Assembly (NCBI GenBank): GCA_016718345.1
Contig: JADKDN010000003.1
Span: 124,001 to 188,000, forward strand
Direction: 5' to 3'
DNA from: Flavobacterium sp.
GTDB taxonomy: Bacteria > Bacteroidota > Bacteroidia > Flavobacteriales > Flavobacteriaceae
Length of the DNA stretch: 64,000 nt
This document shows, one piece after another, positions 9,475-18,030 of this stretch; the first letter of the stretch is position 1; each line of letters opens with the position of its first letter. The notes under the pieces were generated by a model, which did not search any database, was not told the DNA's origin, and saw only the letters and a list, made by a program, of their open reading frames with translations. Position numbers and translations under genes: made by a program.

Positions 9475-10161
9475 TTACTTAGTTGTATCACTTTCAATCA
9501 TTCCGTCTCGCAGTCGTATCACTCTGTTAGCATAGGATGCAATTTCTTCTTCATGTGTAACCAGAATTACGGTATTGCCCAATTTATGAATATCACCAAA
9601 TAATTTCATAATCTCAGTCGAGGTTTTACTATCTAGATTTCCAGTAGGTTCATCAGCAAGAATTATAGAAGGTTTGTTTACCAGAGCTCTGGCAATGGCG
9701 ACTCTTTGTCGTTGACCACCAGAAAGTTGGTTGGGTTGGTGGTCCATTCTGTCGGCTAAATTTACTTGTTCCAAAACTTCTTTGGCTCGCTTGTTTCTGT
9801 CTGATTTTGAATATCCTGCATAAATCATCGGTAATGCCACATTATTTAGCGCAGTGGTTCTTGGCATAAGATTAAAGGTTTGAAAAACAAATCCTATTTC
9901 TTTGTTTCTAATTTCTGCTAGTTCATCATCATGCATTTGGCTCACATCCTTGTTATTCAAAATATAAGTACCAGAGGTTGGTGTGTCCAAGCAACCCAAA
10001 ATATTCATTAAAGTAGATTTTCCTGAACCCGAAGGCCCCATGAGTGCTACATATTCGCCTTTATTTATCTGTAAATCTATTCCTTTGAGTACATAAACGG
10101 TTTCGTTGCCAAGAATAAAATCTCGTTTAATGTTGGTTATTTTGATTAGGGGATTGTCCAT
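9475..10161 (-). CDS. ABC transporter ATP-binding protein, LolD/MacB type
   Basis: A stand-alone nucleotide-binding subunit of about 228 residues. Visible are Walker A GPSGSGKST, Q-loop GFVFQTFNLMPRTTALNNV, signature LSGGQRQRVAIARAL, Walker B IILADEPTGNLD and the switch histidine VTHEEEIA. These are typical of the LolD/MacB/FtsE branch, which works with FtsX-like permeases in lipoprotein release or envelope export. I chose the ATG at 10161 (MDNPLIKITNIKRDF) because the longer frame to 10206 only adds a non-homologous leader. No permease is next to it; the upstream neighbour is a tiny membrane protein. Confidence 0.9.
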   Translation of the reverse strand: MDNPLIKITNIKRDFILGNETVYVLKGIDLQINKGEYVALMGPSGSGKSTLMNILGCLDTPTSGTYILNNKDVSQMHDDELAEIRNKEIGFVFQTFNLMPRTTALNNVALPMIYAGYSKSDRNKRAKEVLEQVNLADRMDHQPNQLSGGQRQRVAIARALVNKPSIILADEPTGNLDSKTSTEIMKLFGDIHKLGNTVILVTHEEEIASYANRVIRLRDGMIESDTTK

Positions 10162-10215
10162 CGAAAATGACAAATTTAGAATTGAAGTTGAAGTTTTAAG
10201 AAACAAAGATACAGT

Positions 10216-10347
10216 TTAATTCACGACTTGATATAGCCATTGACCAAAATGATACCCTGCTTTAGCAATACTAATGATGCCTAAAATTAGTATGAATGGT
10301 AACAGAATTTTAAATTCTTTTGATTTGAAGAAGTTGTGAGTTTCCAT
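10216..10347 (-). CDS. 43-residue single-pass membrane protein
   Basis: The frame reads METHNFFKSKEFKILLPF, then a helix-forming ILILGIISIAKAGYHFG, and ends WLYQVVN. One transmembrane segment is preceded by a basic cytoplasmic stretch. It lies about 55 bases upstream of the LolD-type ATPase on the same strand, so the two could be co-transcribed. No named family is recognised. It is below usual size cut-offs, but the codon pattern and the clear topology support it. Confidence 0.55.
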   Translation of the reverse strand: METHNFFKSKEFKILLPFILILGIISIAKAGYHFGQWLYQVVN

Positions 10348-10451
10348 AATTTATTCGATTTAAAATATTTGTAGAAAAAACTTCCTTTTTGTTACAGATG
10401 AATTCTAAATTCGAATGATAAAATGTTCTTTTTCCTGTTCTGTTCTAAAAA

Positions 10452-10477
10452 TACGATACCCCATAGAAAAGTATCGA
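10452..10477 (-). terminator. possible terminator after the methyltransferase
   Basis: On the minus strand CGATAC and GTATCG pair around an 11-base spacer and are followed by a short T-rich tail. The hairpin starts about 10 bases after the stop codon. Confidence 0.35.
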
Positions 10478-10486
10478 TGCTAACAG

Positions 10487-11219
10487 TTACTTGTGGGTGA
10501 TTTTAATGATTTCCCAAGCCTCTTCCATTTCTGGCGACCAATGAATGTCATCAAAAATCCAAACCGATTCATTTGTAATTGTTGGAAGTAATGATTCAAA
10601 ATAATTTAAAGTTGCTAGTTTAGAATGATTACCGTCAAAGTAAATAAGTTGGAAGTTGGAAGTTGGAAGTTGGAAGTTTTTAAGATAGCTTGAAAATTCA
10701 GTGTTTATACATTCAACAGTGTTGATATTGAATTTTTGTAATTGTAATTGACATTGATGAATTGTATTTTGACAACCTTCTAACGTCTTAATTCTTGATT
10801 TTGGATTTCCTAAGAGCTAGGGAAGAAGTAGCTAATCCTAAAGAAGTTCCTAATTCTAAAATAGAATCGGGTTTAAAATACTTTGTAATTCGGAATAATA
10901 ATTCAGCTCTTTTTTGACTAATTCCAGCGGTTTGAGCAATTTTTGAAATTTGCCTTTTGTTGCTTTTAAAAACTTTTGAACCAGCACCATAATCAGTTAC
11001 TTCAATATAGTTTTTATTTTTTAAAAGGGATTTTCGGTATTCTTTTAAAATGGAATATTCAGTATATTTTTTTGTGTCATAAAAACATTTCGTAACTAAA
11101 TCAAACACAAATGGAGAATGAACCCCATGTTCGTTTTTGGAATTCCAGAGGAAGTTTAGGTATGATTTTTTATGATCTGTAGCACAGAGTATCTCAAAGT
11201 TTAGCACAAAGTAACACAA
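10487..11219 (-). CDS. class I SAM-dependent methyltransferase (one frameshift)
   Basis: Contains NEHGVHSPFVFDLVTKCFYD near the N-terminus and the SAM-binding motif SILELGTSLGLATSSLAL. The frame then breaks near 10810 (a one-base change) and continues in the correct frame as NPKSRIKTLEGC, later LIYFDGNHSKLATLNYFE, and ends FDDIHWSPEMEEAWEIIKIT. The layout is that of Bacteroidota O-methyltransferase-like proteins of about 240 residues. The start is uncertain: the only ATG (11219) lies inside a dispersed noncoding repeat. A heptanucleotide tandem repeat is read in frame just before LIYFDGNH. Substrate unknown. Confidence 0.75.
10646..10678 (+). repeat. heptanucleotide tandem repeat AAGTTGG, about 4.7 copies, inside a gene
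   Basis: AAGTTGG occurs four times in succession, followed by AAGTT. It is translated on the minus strand as NFQLPTSNFQL inside the methyltransferase. Confidence 0.85.
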
Positions 11220-11225
11220 AGAAAC
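11180..11225. repeat. dispersed noncoding element (GTGCTAAACTTTGAGATACT type)
   Basis: On the minus strand this reads TTTGTGCTAAACTTTGAGAT followed by ACTCTGTGCTACAG. In my experience such sequence recurs between Bacteroidota genes. It overlaps the presumed start of the methyltransferase and makes that start doubtful. Confidence 0.3.
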
Positions 11226-11287
11226 TACAAGAAAAAAACTTTGTAAAACATAGTGCCTTACTTAGCGTGACATTGTGATGTCTTAAA

Positions 11288-13165
11288 TTATTCCATTTTT
11301 GACGAGAGCTCAAACCAACGTTCTTCTTTTTCTTCAATTTTAGAAATAATTTTTTGAAGCTCATTTGCTTTTTTCTCAATATCTTCATCAATCACTTTAC
11401 CGTCAGAAAAAAGTTGCTCAATTTCCTTTTTTTGGTATTCCAAATCCTTGATTTCGCGTTCAATTTTTTGAAATTCTTTTTGTTCGTTGAAAGTCAAATT
11501 TCCAGTTGGATTATTTTGTTTCCAATCTTTTTTTTCAGTACTAACAGTATCTAATTTTTTTGGTTCAGCAGAATCTTCATAAGCTCTGAAATCAGAATAA
11601 TTCCCCGGAAAATCTTCAATTACACCATTACCTCTAAAAACAAATAAATGGTCTACAATTTTGTCCATAAAATAACGGTCGTGCGAAACAACTACTAAGC
11701 ATCCAGGATAGTCCAAAAGAAAACTTTCCAACACATTTAAGGTAACAATATCTAAATCATTAGTAGGCTCATCCAGAATCAAGAAATTAGGATTTTGAAT
11801 CAAAACGGTGCATAAATAGAGTCGTTTCAATTCTCCACCACTGAGTTTTTCAACATAATCATGTTGCTTTTTTCTGTCAAAAAGGAAACGTTCCAATAAT
11901 TGCCCAGCAGAAATAATTTTCCCTTTCGTCAGCGGAATATATTCTCCATATTCCTTAATAATATCAATTACTTTTTGTCCCGGTTTTGGATTGATTCCGC
12001 TTTGAGTGTAATAACCGACTTTTATAGTGTCGCCTTTTACTACTTTTCCCCCATCAACAGGAATAGTTCCAGTAATCAAATTCAAAAAAGTAGATTTTCC
12101 GGTTCCGTTTTTTCCAATAATTCCAATGCGTTCTCCACGTTGAAAATCAAAACTAAAATTGTCTAAGATAATTCTATCCTTAAACTTTTTGGAAACCTTG
12201 TGAAGCTCAATAATCTTGCTTCCCATGCGTTCCATATTGATTTCGAGTTCTACCACATTTTCTTTTCGGCGACTTTCGGCTTTTTGTTTTATGATATAAA
12301 AATCATCCTGACGTGATTTCGATTTTGTAGTTCGTGCCTTAGGTTGACGACGCATCCATTCCAATTCTTTAACAAATAAATTTTTAGCCTTATCAATACT
12401 CGCATTTTCTGAAGCAATTCGCTCTTCTTTTTTAGCTAAATAATAGGAGTAATTTCCCTTGTATTGGTATAGTTTTCCGTTGTCGAGTTCAATAATTTCA
12501 TTGCAAACACGCTCCAGAAAAAAGCGGTCGTGTGTTACCATGAATAGGGTAATGTTTTCTTTAGCAAAATAACTTTCTAACCATTCAATCATTTCCAAAT
12601 CCAAATGATTTGTAGGTTCATCCAGAATCAACAAGTCAGGGCGATTGATTAAAATAATGGCCAATGACAACCTCTTTTTTTGTCCACCAGAGAGATTTTT
12701 TACTTTAAGTTTAAAATCTTCCAGCTTTAATTTAAACAGAATTTGTTTGAATTGAGTTTCGAAATCCCAAGCATTCAACTGATCCATTTTGTCGAATGCT
12801 TTTTGATAGGCTTCTTCATCTTCTGGATTTTCTAATGCTTTTTCGTATTCTTCAATGACTTTTAGAGTTTCATTATCAGAGGCGAAGATGCTTTCTTCAA
12901 TAGTCAATTCGTCTTGTAAATTAGGAACTTGTGATAGAAAAGCCATTTTAATTTCTTTTCTCAACACCACTTTGCCCGTATCAGGTTCGTCTTCACCATT
13001 AATAATGTTCATGATGGTGGTTTTTCCGGAACCGTTTTTGGCAATAAAAGCAATTTTTTGGTCTTTATTAATTCCAAAAGAGATGTTCTCGAATAGCGTT
13101 CGTTCGCCAAAAGATTTGGATATATTTTCTACAGATAAGTAATTCACAAGTGTAATTTTTTGCAA
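11288..13165 (-). CDS. ABC-F family ATPase (Uup-like)
   Basis: A 625-residue soluble protein with two ABC cassettes and no membrane domain. Cassette 1 has Walker A AKNGSGKTT, LSGGQKKRLSLA and LLILDEPTNHLDLEM. Cassette 2 has GKNGTGKST, LSGGELKRLYL and FLILDEPTNDLDIV. The roughly 100-residue C-terminal segment after the second cassette is charged and predicted coiled coil (IEREIKDLEYQKKEIEQLF), as in Uup. ABC-F proteins act on ribosomes or, for Uup, on branched DNA or ribosomes. A GTG at 13147 (VNYLSVENISKSF) is an alternative start, since the homologous region begins there. Confidence 0.94.
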   Translation of the reverse strand: MQKITLVNYLSVENISKSFGERTLFENISFGINKDQKIAFIAKNGSGKTTIMNIINGEDEPDTGKVVLRKEIKMAFLSQVPNLQDELTIEESIFASDNETLKVIEEYEKALENPEDEEAYQKAFDKMDQLNAWDFETQFKQILFKLKLEDFKLKVKNLSGGQKKRLSLAIILINRPDLLILDEPTNHLDLEMIEWLESYFAKENITLFMVTHDRFFLERVCNEIIELDNGKLYQYKGNYSYYLAKKEERIASENASIDKAKNLFVKELEWMRRQPKARTTKSKSRQDDFYIIKQKAESRRKENVVELEINMERMGSKIIELHKVSKKFKDRIILDNFSFDFQRGERIGIIGKNGTGKSTFLNLITGTIPVDGGKVVKGDTIKVGYYTQSGINPKPGQKVIDIIKEYGEYIPLTKGKIISAGQLLERFLFDRKKQHDYVEKLSGGELKRLYLCTVLIQNPNFLILDEPTNDLDIVTLNVLESFLLDYPGCLVVVSHDRYFMDKIVDHLFVFRGNGVIEDFPGNYSDFRAYEDSAEPKKLDTVSTEKKDWKQNNPTGNLTFNEQKEFQKIEREIKDLEYQKKEIEQLFSDGKVIDEDIEKKANELQKIISKIEEKEERWFELSSKME

Positions 13166-13230
13166 AAATAGGTCATTGATGTTAACGAAACAATCTTTTA
13201 ATTTAGACTAAAAATTTGTTTTGGGTTTTG

Positions 13231-13238
13231 TATATTTG
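13231..13238 (+). promoter_or_regulatory. -7 element upstream of the toxin-antitoxin pair
   Basis: TATATTTG matches TAnnTTTG and lies 20 bases before the antitoxin ATG. No well-placed TTG at -33 is seen. Confidence 0.4.
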
Positions 13239-13258
13239 AAACGTAAAAGAATTTATCT

Positions 13259-13456
13259 ATGAATTCAAACAAAAAAAATATCGCTAAAGAGCCATCGGAA
13301 GTGTATCAAACTATACCTGATGTTAATGCTCAAGAATTTCATCCAGTTTTAGTGAAATTATTAGAAAAATCAATTCAAGAGGCAAATGAAGGAAAGTTAA
13401 TTCCTCATGATGAAGTAATGAAAAGAGCTAAAGAAAAATTTCCTTTTCTCAAATGA
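13259..13456 (+). CDS. putative antitoxin of a type II toxin-antitoxin pair
   Basis: A 65-residue protein whose C-terminus is KLIPHDEVMKRAKEKFPFLK. The HDEVM element followed by a basic helix is seen in small antitoxins paired with RelE/ParE-like toxins in Bacteroidota. The stop overlaps the next start as ATGA (13453-13456), indicating translational coupling. Function is inferred from size and coupling. Confidence 0.6.
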   Translation: MNSNKKNIAKEPSEVYQTIPDVNAQEFHPVLVKLLEKSIQEANEGKLIPHDEVMKRAKEKFPFLK

Positions 13457-13754
13457 GTTACAATTTAGAATGGACTAGTAATGCGGTTAATTCTTATTTT
13501 GAAGAAATTGAGTTTATTTATTTGAAATGGAATGAAAAAGAGGTTTTGAAATTTGAAAAATTGGTAGAAAAAGAATTGAAAAGACTTTCTAGTACCCATC
13601 AATAGGGAAATTAATATACAAAAATATTTATTCATTCAGCATCTCTAAGCAAACAACTATATTTTTTAGAATCAAAAAAGAAGTTAAATTAATTGAACTA
13701 CTTTTGTTTTGGAACAATCAAAAAAATCCAAACGACTTAAATAAGTTGCTTTAA
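13453..13754 (+). CDS. putative RelE/ParE-like toxin (one frameshift)
   Basis: The first frame gives MSYNLEWTSNAVNSYFEEIE, a typical ParE/RelE start with a strand and long helix, and reaches LVEKELKRLSS before an early stop at 13603. Allowing one missing C in the C run near 13598, the reading continues PSIGKLIYKNIYSFSISKQT and TIFFRIKKEVKLIELLLFWN, the usual strand-rich C-terminal core, and ends NPNDLNKLL at 13754. The corrected protein is about 100 residues, the family size. It is coupled to the antitoxin by a 4-base overlap. As read, the toxin is broken; real inactivation and sequencing error cannot be told apart here. Confidence 0.65.
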
Positions 13755-13766
13755 ATTATTTATCAA

Positions 13767-14927
13767 ATGCAACTATCTGTCATTATTCTCAACTACAACG
13801 TCCGCTATTTTTTAGAGCAATGCGTGCTAAGCGTTCAAAAGGCTTTGCAAAATATTGAAGGTGAAATTATTGTCGTCGATAACAATTCTTCTGATGAAAG
13901 TTGTGCCATGATGAAAGAACGCTTTCCAACTATAAAGCTTATCGAAAACAAAGAGAATTTAGGGTTTCCAAAAGGAAATAACATTGGAGTTGCTCAAGCA
14001 ACAGGAGAATATATTTGTATTCTTAATCCTGATACGGTTGTAGCCGAAGATACATTTGAAAAAATTTTAGCGTTTGCAAAAACAAAACCTGATTTAGGGA
14101 TTGTAGGTTGTAAATTAATTGATGGAGCCGGAAATTTTCTTCCTGAAAGTAAACGTGGAGTGCCAACTCCTTTTGTAGCATTTACTAAAATCATGGGATT
14201 GTATAAGTTGTTTCCAAAAGCTACACTATTTACAAAATATTATGCGCAACATTTAGATGACAATGAAACGGGTAAAGTAGATATTCTCGTGGGAGCATTC
14301 ATGGTAATGAAAAGAGATTTGTATCTTGAAGTTGGGGGCTTTGATGAAGATTGTTTTATGTATTCAGACGATATCGATTTGTCTTATATGGTTTTACAAA
14401 AAGGAAAATCGAATTATTATTTTCATGAAACTTCAGTCATACATTACAAAGGTGAAAGTACAGTTAGAGATGCAACTTACATGAAACGGTTTCAGCAGGC
14501 GATGCGTTTTTTCTACCAAAAACATTTTAAAGTGTCATTTTTGTTTGATACATTCTTGAAAATTGGAGCCTTCTTTTTTACACTGTTTAAAAAAAATCAA
14601 GCAGTAATTATTTCAAAAAAAGCAGATGGATATGTGCTGTTATCAGATGATGAAAATCTAAAGAAAACAGTTGAAAACTTGTTAGGAAATAAAGTCAAGC
14701 TTGTTGATTCTACAAAGAAAAATACTATAAATTCGCTTACACTCGGTCGTGTTGGAGTCGAAATTATTTTTGATACTAATTTTTGGAGTTTTAAATCGAT
14801 AATTCAAAGTATGGAGGAATTGAAAAAAGCCAACTGTACGTTTAAGATTTTACACAAGGAAAAACAATTTGTTATTGGTAGTAACAATAGTAATGATCGA
14901 GGCGAAGTAATTCAATTTAGTAAGTAA
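13767..14927 (+). CDS. family 2 glycosyltransferase (rhamnosyltransferase-like)
   Basis: A GT-A fold enzyme of 386 residues. It starts MQLSVIILNYNVRYFLEQC and has IIVVDNNSSDESCAM, the NLGFPKGNN motif, the metal-binding CILNPDTVV in place of a DXD, and GGFDEDCFMYSDDIDLSYM, all typical of WbbL-type transferases. A stretch near residue 265 (FLKIGAFFFTLF) is hydrophobic and may anchor it to the membrane. The C-terminal 110 residues form an additional domain that I do not recognise. It likely adds a sugar to a lipid-linked glycan. It begins 12 bases after the toxin gene. Confidence 0.92.
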   Translation: MQLSVIILNYNVRYFLEQCVLSVQKALQNIEGEIIVVDNNSSDESCAMMKERFPTIKLIENKENLGFPKGNNIGVAQATGEYICILNPDTVVAEDTFEKILAFAKTKPDLGIVGCKLIDGAGNFLPESKRGVPTPFVAFTKIMGLYKLFPKATLFTKYYAQHLDDNETGKVDILVGAFMVMKRDLYLEVGGFDEDCFMYSDDIDLSYMVLQKGKSNYYFHETSVIHYKGESTVRDATYMKRFQQAMRFFYQKHFKVSFLFDTFLKIGAFFFTLFKKNQAVIISKKADGYVLLSDDENLKKTVENLLGNKVKLVDSTKKNTINSLTLGRVGVEIIFDTNFWSFKSIIQSMEELKKANCTFKILHKEKQFVIGSNNSNDRGEVIQFSK

Positions 14928-15020
14928 AGAAATAGAAAATTTCAATAATTCTCACTAAAAACCAAAAGGAATAATTAATTTCGCAGGCTAAAAAAATAAA
15001 AGCACCGTTAGGTTAGCACT

Positions 15021-16442
15021 ATGGCAAGATTTGAATTGAAACTTCCTAAAATGGGAGAAAGTGTTGCAGAAGCAACTATAACAAATTGGTTGAAAGAAGT
15101 TGGCGATACAATCGAAATGGACGAAGCCGTTCTTGAGATTGCTACCGATAAGGTAGACAGTGAAGTGCCTTCTGAAGTTTCAGGGATTTTAGTTGAAAAA
15201 CTTTTTCAAAAAGACGATTTGGTTCGAGTTGGTCAAACCATTGCTATTATTGAAACGGAAGGTGGAGCAGTTGCCGAAAATGTAAAAATTGAAAGTGCTC
15301 ATGTGCCAAGTGTAGTGGAACCAATTGCTGTTGTAGAAGTTGCCAAAACAGTTGAAGCGGCTAAAGACTATGTTGCAGCATCTAATAGTCCTTCGAAACA
15401 AGATTTTGCACATTCAGAAAAATTCTTCTCACCTTTAGTTAGAAATATTGCTAAGGAAGAAGGTATTTCTGTTTCTGAATTGGAACAAATTTCAGGCTCT
15501 GGAAATGAAGGACGTGTAACTAAAAATGACATTTTAGATTATATAATTAACAGGAATAAAATTCTAGCGGAAAAACAGCAAGCTCCAGTACTAGCTCAGG
15601 AAGTTAAGCAAGAGGCGCCGAAAGTTATTCCTCAACCAGAAATGCAATCTGCCGCACCTACACAAGCAGCAGCTCAAGTTACCGAACCAGTAAATCAAAG
15701 TAGCCAAAAAGCGGCACCGGTTTCTGTAAATGGTCAGGACGAAATTATAGAAATGGACAGAATGCGCAAACTCATTTCTGGGTATATGATTCAATCTGTT
15801 CAAATTTCGGTTCATGTACAATCATTTATAGAAGTTGATGTAACAACAATTTGGGATTGGAGAGAAAAAAATAAAGATGCTTTTGAAAAGAGAGAAGGAG
15901 AGAAATTAACCTTCACTCCAATATTTATGGAAATCATTGCCAAAGCATTAAAGGATTTTCCAATGATGAATATTTCTGTTGAAGGCGATTACATTATTAA
16001 GAAGAAAAACATTAACCTTGGAATGGCAGCTGCCTTACCTAACGGAAATTTGATTGTTCCTGTCATCAAAAATGCCGATCAATTGAATTTGTTGGGAATG
16101 GCAAAAGCGGTGAATGATTTAGCTTTTCGTGCCAAAAACAATCAATTAAAACCAGATGATATTCAAGGAGGAACCTATACGGTTACAAACGTTGGAACTT
16201 TCGGTAGTGTTTTTGGAACGCCAATTATCAATCAACCACAAGTGGGTATTTTAGCCTTAGGCGCGATTAGAAAAGTACCTGCTGTTATCGAAACTCCCGA
16301 AGGCGATTTTATAGGAATTCGTAAAAAAATGTTTCTATCCCATAGTTATGACCACAGAGTTGTAGACGGAGCTTTAGGCGGAAGTTTTATCAAACGTATT
16401 GCAGAATATTTAGAAGCGTTTGATGAGAAAAGAACGATTTAA
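15021..16442 (+). CDS. 2-oxo acid dehydrogenase E2 (dihydrolipoamide acyltransferase)
   Basis: The transacylase core of a branched-chain or related 2-oxo acid dehydrogenase complex. An N-terminal lipoyl domain has EIATDKVDSEVPSEVSG with the lipoylated Lys44. A linker rich in Ala, Pro and Gln follows, with an E3/E1-binding domain (FFSPLVRNIAKEEGIS to RVTKNDI, about residues 134-175). The catalytic domain is about residues 240-473 with SYDHRVVDGALGG (His445, Asp449). The length of 473 residues is normal. No E1 or E3 gene is adjacent. A strong terminator follows, so it is transcribed alone. Its substrate class (BkdB, OdhB or PdhC) is uncertain; the DKVDSEVPS lipoyl motif is commoner in BCKDH-like proteins of this phylum. 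Confidence 0.94.
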   Translation: MARFELKLPKMGESVAEATITNWLKEVGDTIEMDEAVLEIATDKVDSEVPSEVSGILVEKLFQKDDLVRVGQTIAIIETEGGAVAENVKIESAHVPSVVEPIAVVEVAKTVEAAKDYVAASNSPSKQDFAHSEKFFSPLVRNIAKEEGISVSELEQISGSGNEGRVTKNDILDYIINRNKILAEKQQAPVLAQEVKQEAPKVIPQPEMQSAAPTQAAAQVTEPVNQSSQKAAPVSVNGQDEIIEMDRMRKLISGYMIQSVQISVHVQSFIEVDVTTIWDWREKNKDAFEKREGEKLTFTPIFMEIIAKALKDFPMMNISVEGDYIIKKKNINLGMAAALPNGNLIVPVIKNADQLNLLGMAKAVNDLAFRAKNNQLKPDDIQGGTYTVTNVGTFGSVFGTPIINQPQVGILALGAIRKVPAVIETPEGDFIGIRKKMFLSHSYDHRVVDGALGGSFIKRIAEYLEAFDEKRTI

Positions 16443-16463
16443 TAAAGTATAATTTCATTATTC

Positions 16464-16498
16464 AACCCGACAAATCTTACTGGTTTGTCGGGTTTTAA
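16464..16498 (+). terminator. rho-independent terminator after the E2 gene
   Basis: AACCCGACAAA and TTTGTCGGGTT form an 11-bp stem around a 9-base loop, followed by a short T run. Confidence 0.8.
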
Positions 16499-16574
16499 AT
16501 TTTAAGAAAAACTTTATAAAGAATCGATAAACGGTAGGTTCAAAACTTTATATTTGTATTCCTAAAATTTTAAA

Positions 16575-17402
16575 ATGGAACTCAAATTAAATAGACCCAT
16601 CTGTTTTTTTGATCTTGAAACTACTGGAATAGAAGTGGCAAAAGATCGAATAGTAGAAATCTCTATACTCAAAGTTTTTCCAAACGGAAATAAAGAAAGT
16701 AAAACTTGGTTGGTAAATCCCGAAATGGTAATCCCGCCGAATGTGATAGCTGTACACGGTATAACCAATGAAAAAATAGCTAATGAGCCAACATTCAGAG
16801 AGTTAGCTTCACAAATCTACACTATGATAAAAGATAGCGATTTGGCTGGATTTAATTCCGATCGATTTGATATTCCGCTTTTAGCGGAAGAATTGCTTCG
16901 TGCTGGTGTCGATTTTGATATGAAAAGCAGAGTTTCTGTTGATGTGCAAACTATTTTTCATAAAATGGAAGAGCGAACTTTGAGTGCAGCATTAAAATTT
17001 TATTGTGGAAAAAGTCTCGAAAATGCCCATTCCGCTGCCGCAGACACCATGGCGACCTATGAAATTCTTATGGCGCAATTGGAGCGATATCCTGAATTAG
17101 AAAATGACATGAAGTCATTAGCAGAATTCACCACAAGGAAAAGAACGGCAGATTTTGCTGGGTTTATAGGATATGATAAAGATGGTGATGAAATTTTCTC
17201 TTTTGGAAAACACAAAGGAGTAAAAGTAGATAAAGTGCTTGAGGAAGAGCCAGGCTATTTTGGTTGGTTGCAAAATGCCGACTTTCCATTATACACAAAA
17301 AAGGTTTTAACTGCAATTAAACTAAGAAAATTAAATACTAAAAGGTTGCAGTTTTCAGTCTCAGTTTTCAGTTGGAAATCTGGGACTGAAATCTGGGACT
17401 GA
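16575..17402 (+). CDS. DnaQ-like 3'-5' exonuclease
   Basis: A DEDDh exonuclease. The N-terminal 180 residues have CFFDLETTG (first Asp and Glu), HGITNEKI, AGFNSDRFDIPLL (second Asp) and AHSAAADTMAT (His and Asp). A second small domain follows, with FSFGKHKGVKVDKV and GYFGWLQNADFP, as in exonuclease X-like and Bacteroidota DnaQ paralogs. The last 20 or so residues, from LQFSVSVFSW onward, are read from a dispersed repeat, so the natural C-terminus has probably been extended by repeat insertion or the stop is elsewhere. Confidence 0.88.
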   Translation: MELKLNRPICFFDLETTGIEVAKDRIVEISILKVFPNGNKESKTWLVNPEMVIPPNVIAVHGITNEKIANEPTFRELASQIYTMIKDSDLAGFNSDRFDIPLLAEELLRAGVDFDMKSRVSVDVQTIFHKMEERTLSAALKFYCGKSLENAHSAAADTMATYEILMAQLERYPELENDMKSLAEFTTRKRTADFAGFIGYDKDGDEIFSFGKHKGVKVDKVLEEEPGYFGWLQNADFPLYTKKVLTAIKLRKLNTKRLQFSVSVFSWKSGTEIWD

Positions 17403-17411
17403 ATACTGAAC
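17345..17411. repeat. dispersed ACTGAATACTGAAC-type repeat with internal direct repeats
   Basis: Holds two copies of GAAATCTGGGACT and a repeated CAGTTTTCAGT-like unit, and ends CTGAATACTGAAC. The reverse complement of that last 13-mer occurs again at 23091-23103. Confidence 0.5.
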
Positions 17412-17418
17412 AAGAATT

Positions 17419-18030
17419 ATGAAGATAATCTGCATAGGTAGAAATTATACCAAACATATAGAAGAATTACATAGTGAACGTCCAGTAGAACCAGTTGTTT
17501 TTCTAAAGCCAGATTCTGCAGTTTTATTAAAGCAACATCCGTTTGTAATTCCTGAATTTTCAAATGATGTGCATCATGAAATTGAGCTAATTGTTAGGAT
17601 TAATAAAGTAGGAAAATATATAGAACCAAAATTTGCTCATAAGTATTATGACGAAATAAGTGTTGGTCTAGATTTTACGGCTCGCGATTTCCAAGAAAAA
17701 TTAATAGCTAAAGGTTTGCCTTGGGAAAAGGCCAAAGCTTTTGACGGTTCAGCGGTAATAGGTGACTTTATGTCGAAAAAAATTTTTAGTTCGCTGGAAA
17801 GTCTTAATTTTGAATTAACAAATAACGGAAAAACCGTCCAAAAAGGGAATTCTAGTCTGATGTTGTGGAAAATTGACGAAATTATATCCTATGTTTCTCA
17901 ATTTTTTACACTTAAAATTGGAGACATTATTTTTACAGGAACACCAGATGGTGTAGCTTCAGTAAAACCAAACGACGTTTTAGAAGGATTTTTAGAAAAT
18001 AATAAACTATTTAGAATACAAGTAAAATAA
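17419..18030 (+). CDS. fumarylacetoacetate hydrolase (FAH) family protein
   Basis: A 203-residue single-domain FAH-fold enzyme. Visible are KIICIGRNYTKHIEEL, the metal ligands in HHEIELIVRINK, GLDFTARDFQ, the lysine in GLPWEKAKAFDGSAV and GDIIFTGTPDGV. The family cleaves C-C bonds of acylpyruvates or decarboxylates oxaloacetate, with Mg or Mn. The exact substrate cannot be assigned. The stop overlaps the next ATG by one base, so it is translated together with the HPt gene. Confidence 0.92.
   Translation: MKIICIGRNYTKHIEELHSERPVEPVVFLKPDSAVLLKQHPFVIPEFSNDVHHEIELIVRINKVGKYIEPKFAHKYYDEISVGLDFTARDFQEKLIAKGLPWEKAKAFDGSAVIGDFMSKKIFSSLESLNFELTNNGKTVQKGNSSLMLWKIDEIISYVSQFFTLKIGDIIFTGTPDGVASVKPNDVLEGFLENNKLFRIQVK

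Noticed and set aside
11900..12166. Plus-strand ORFs inside the ABC-F gene and similar shadows in secA, typA and the T9SS gene
   Set aside because: They lie entirely antisense to well-supported conserved genes and have no independent support.
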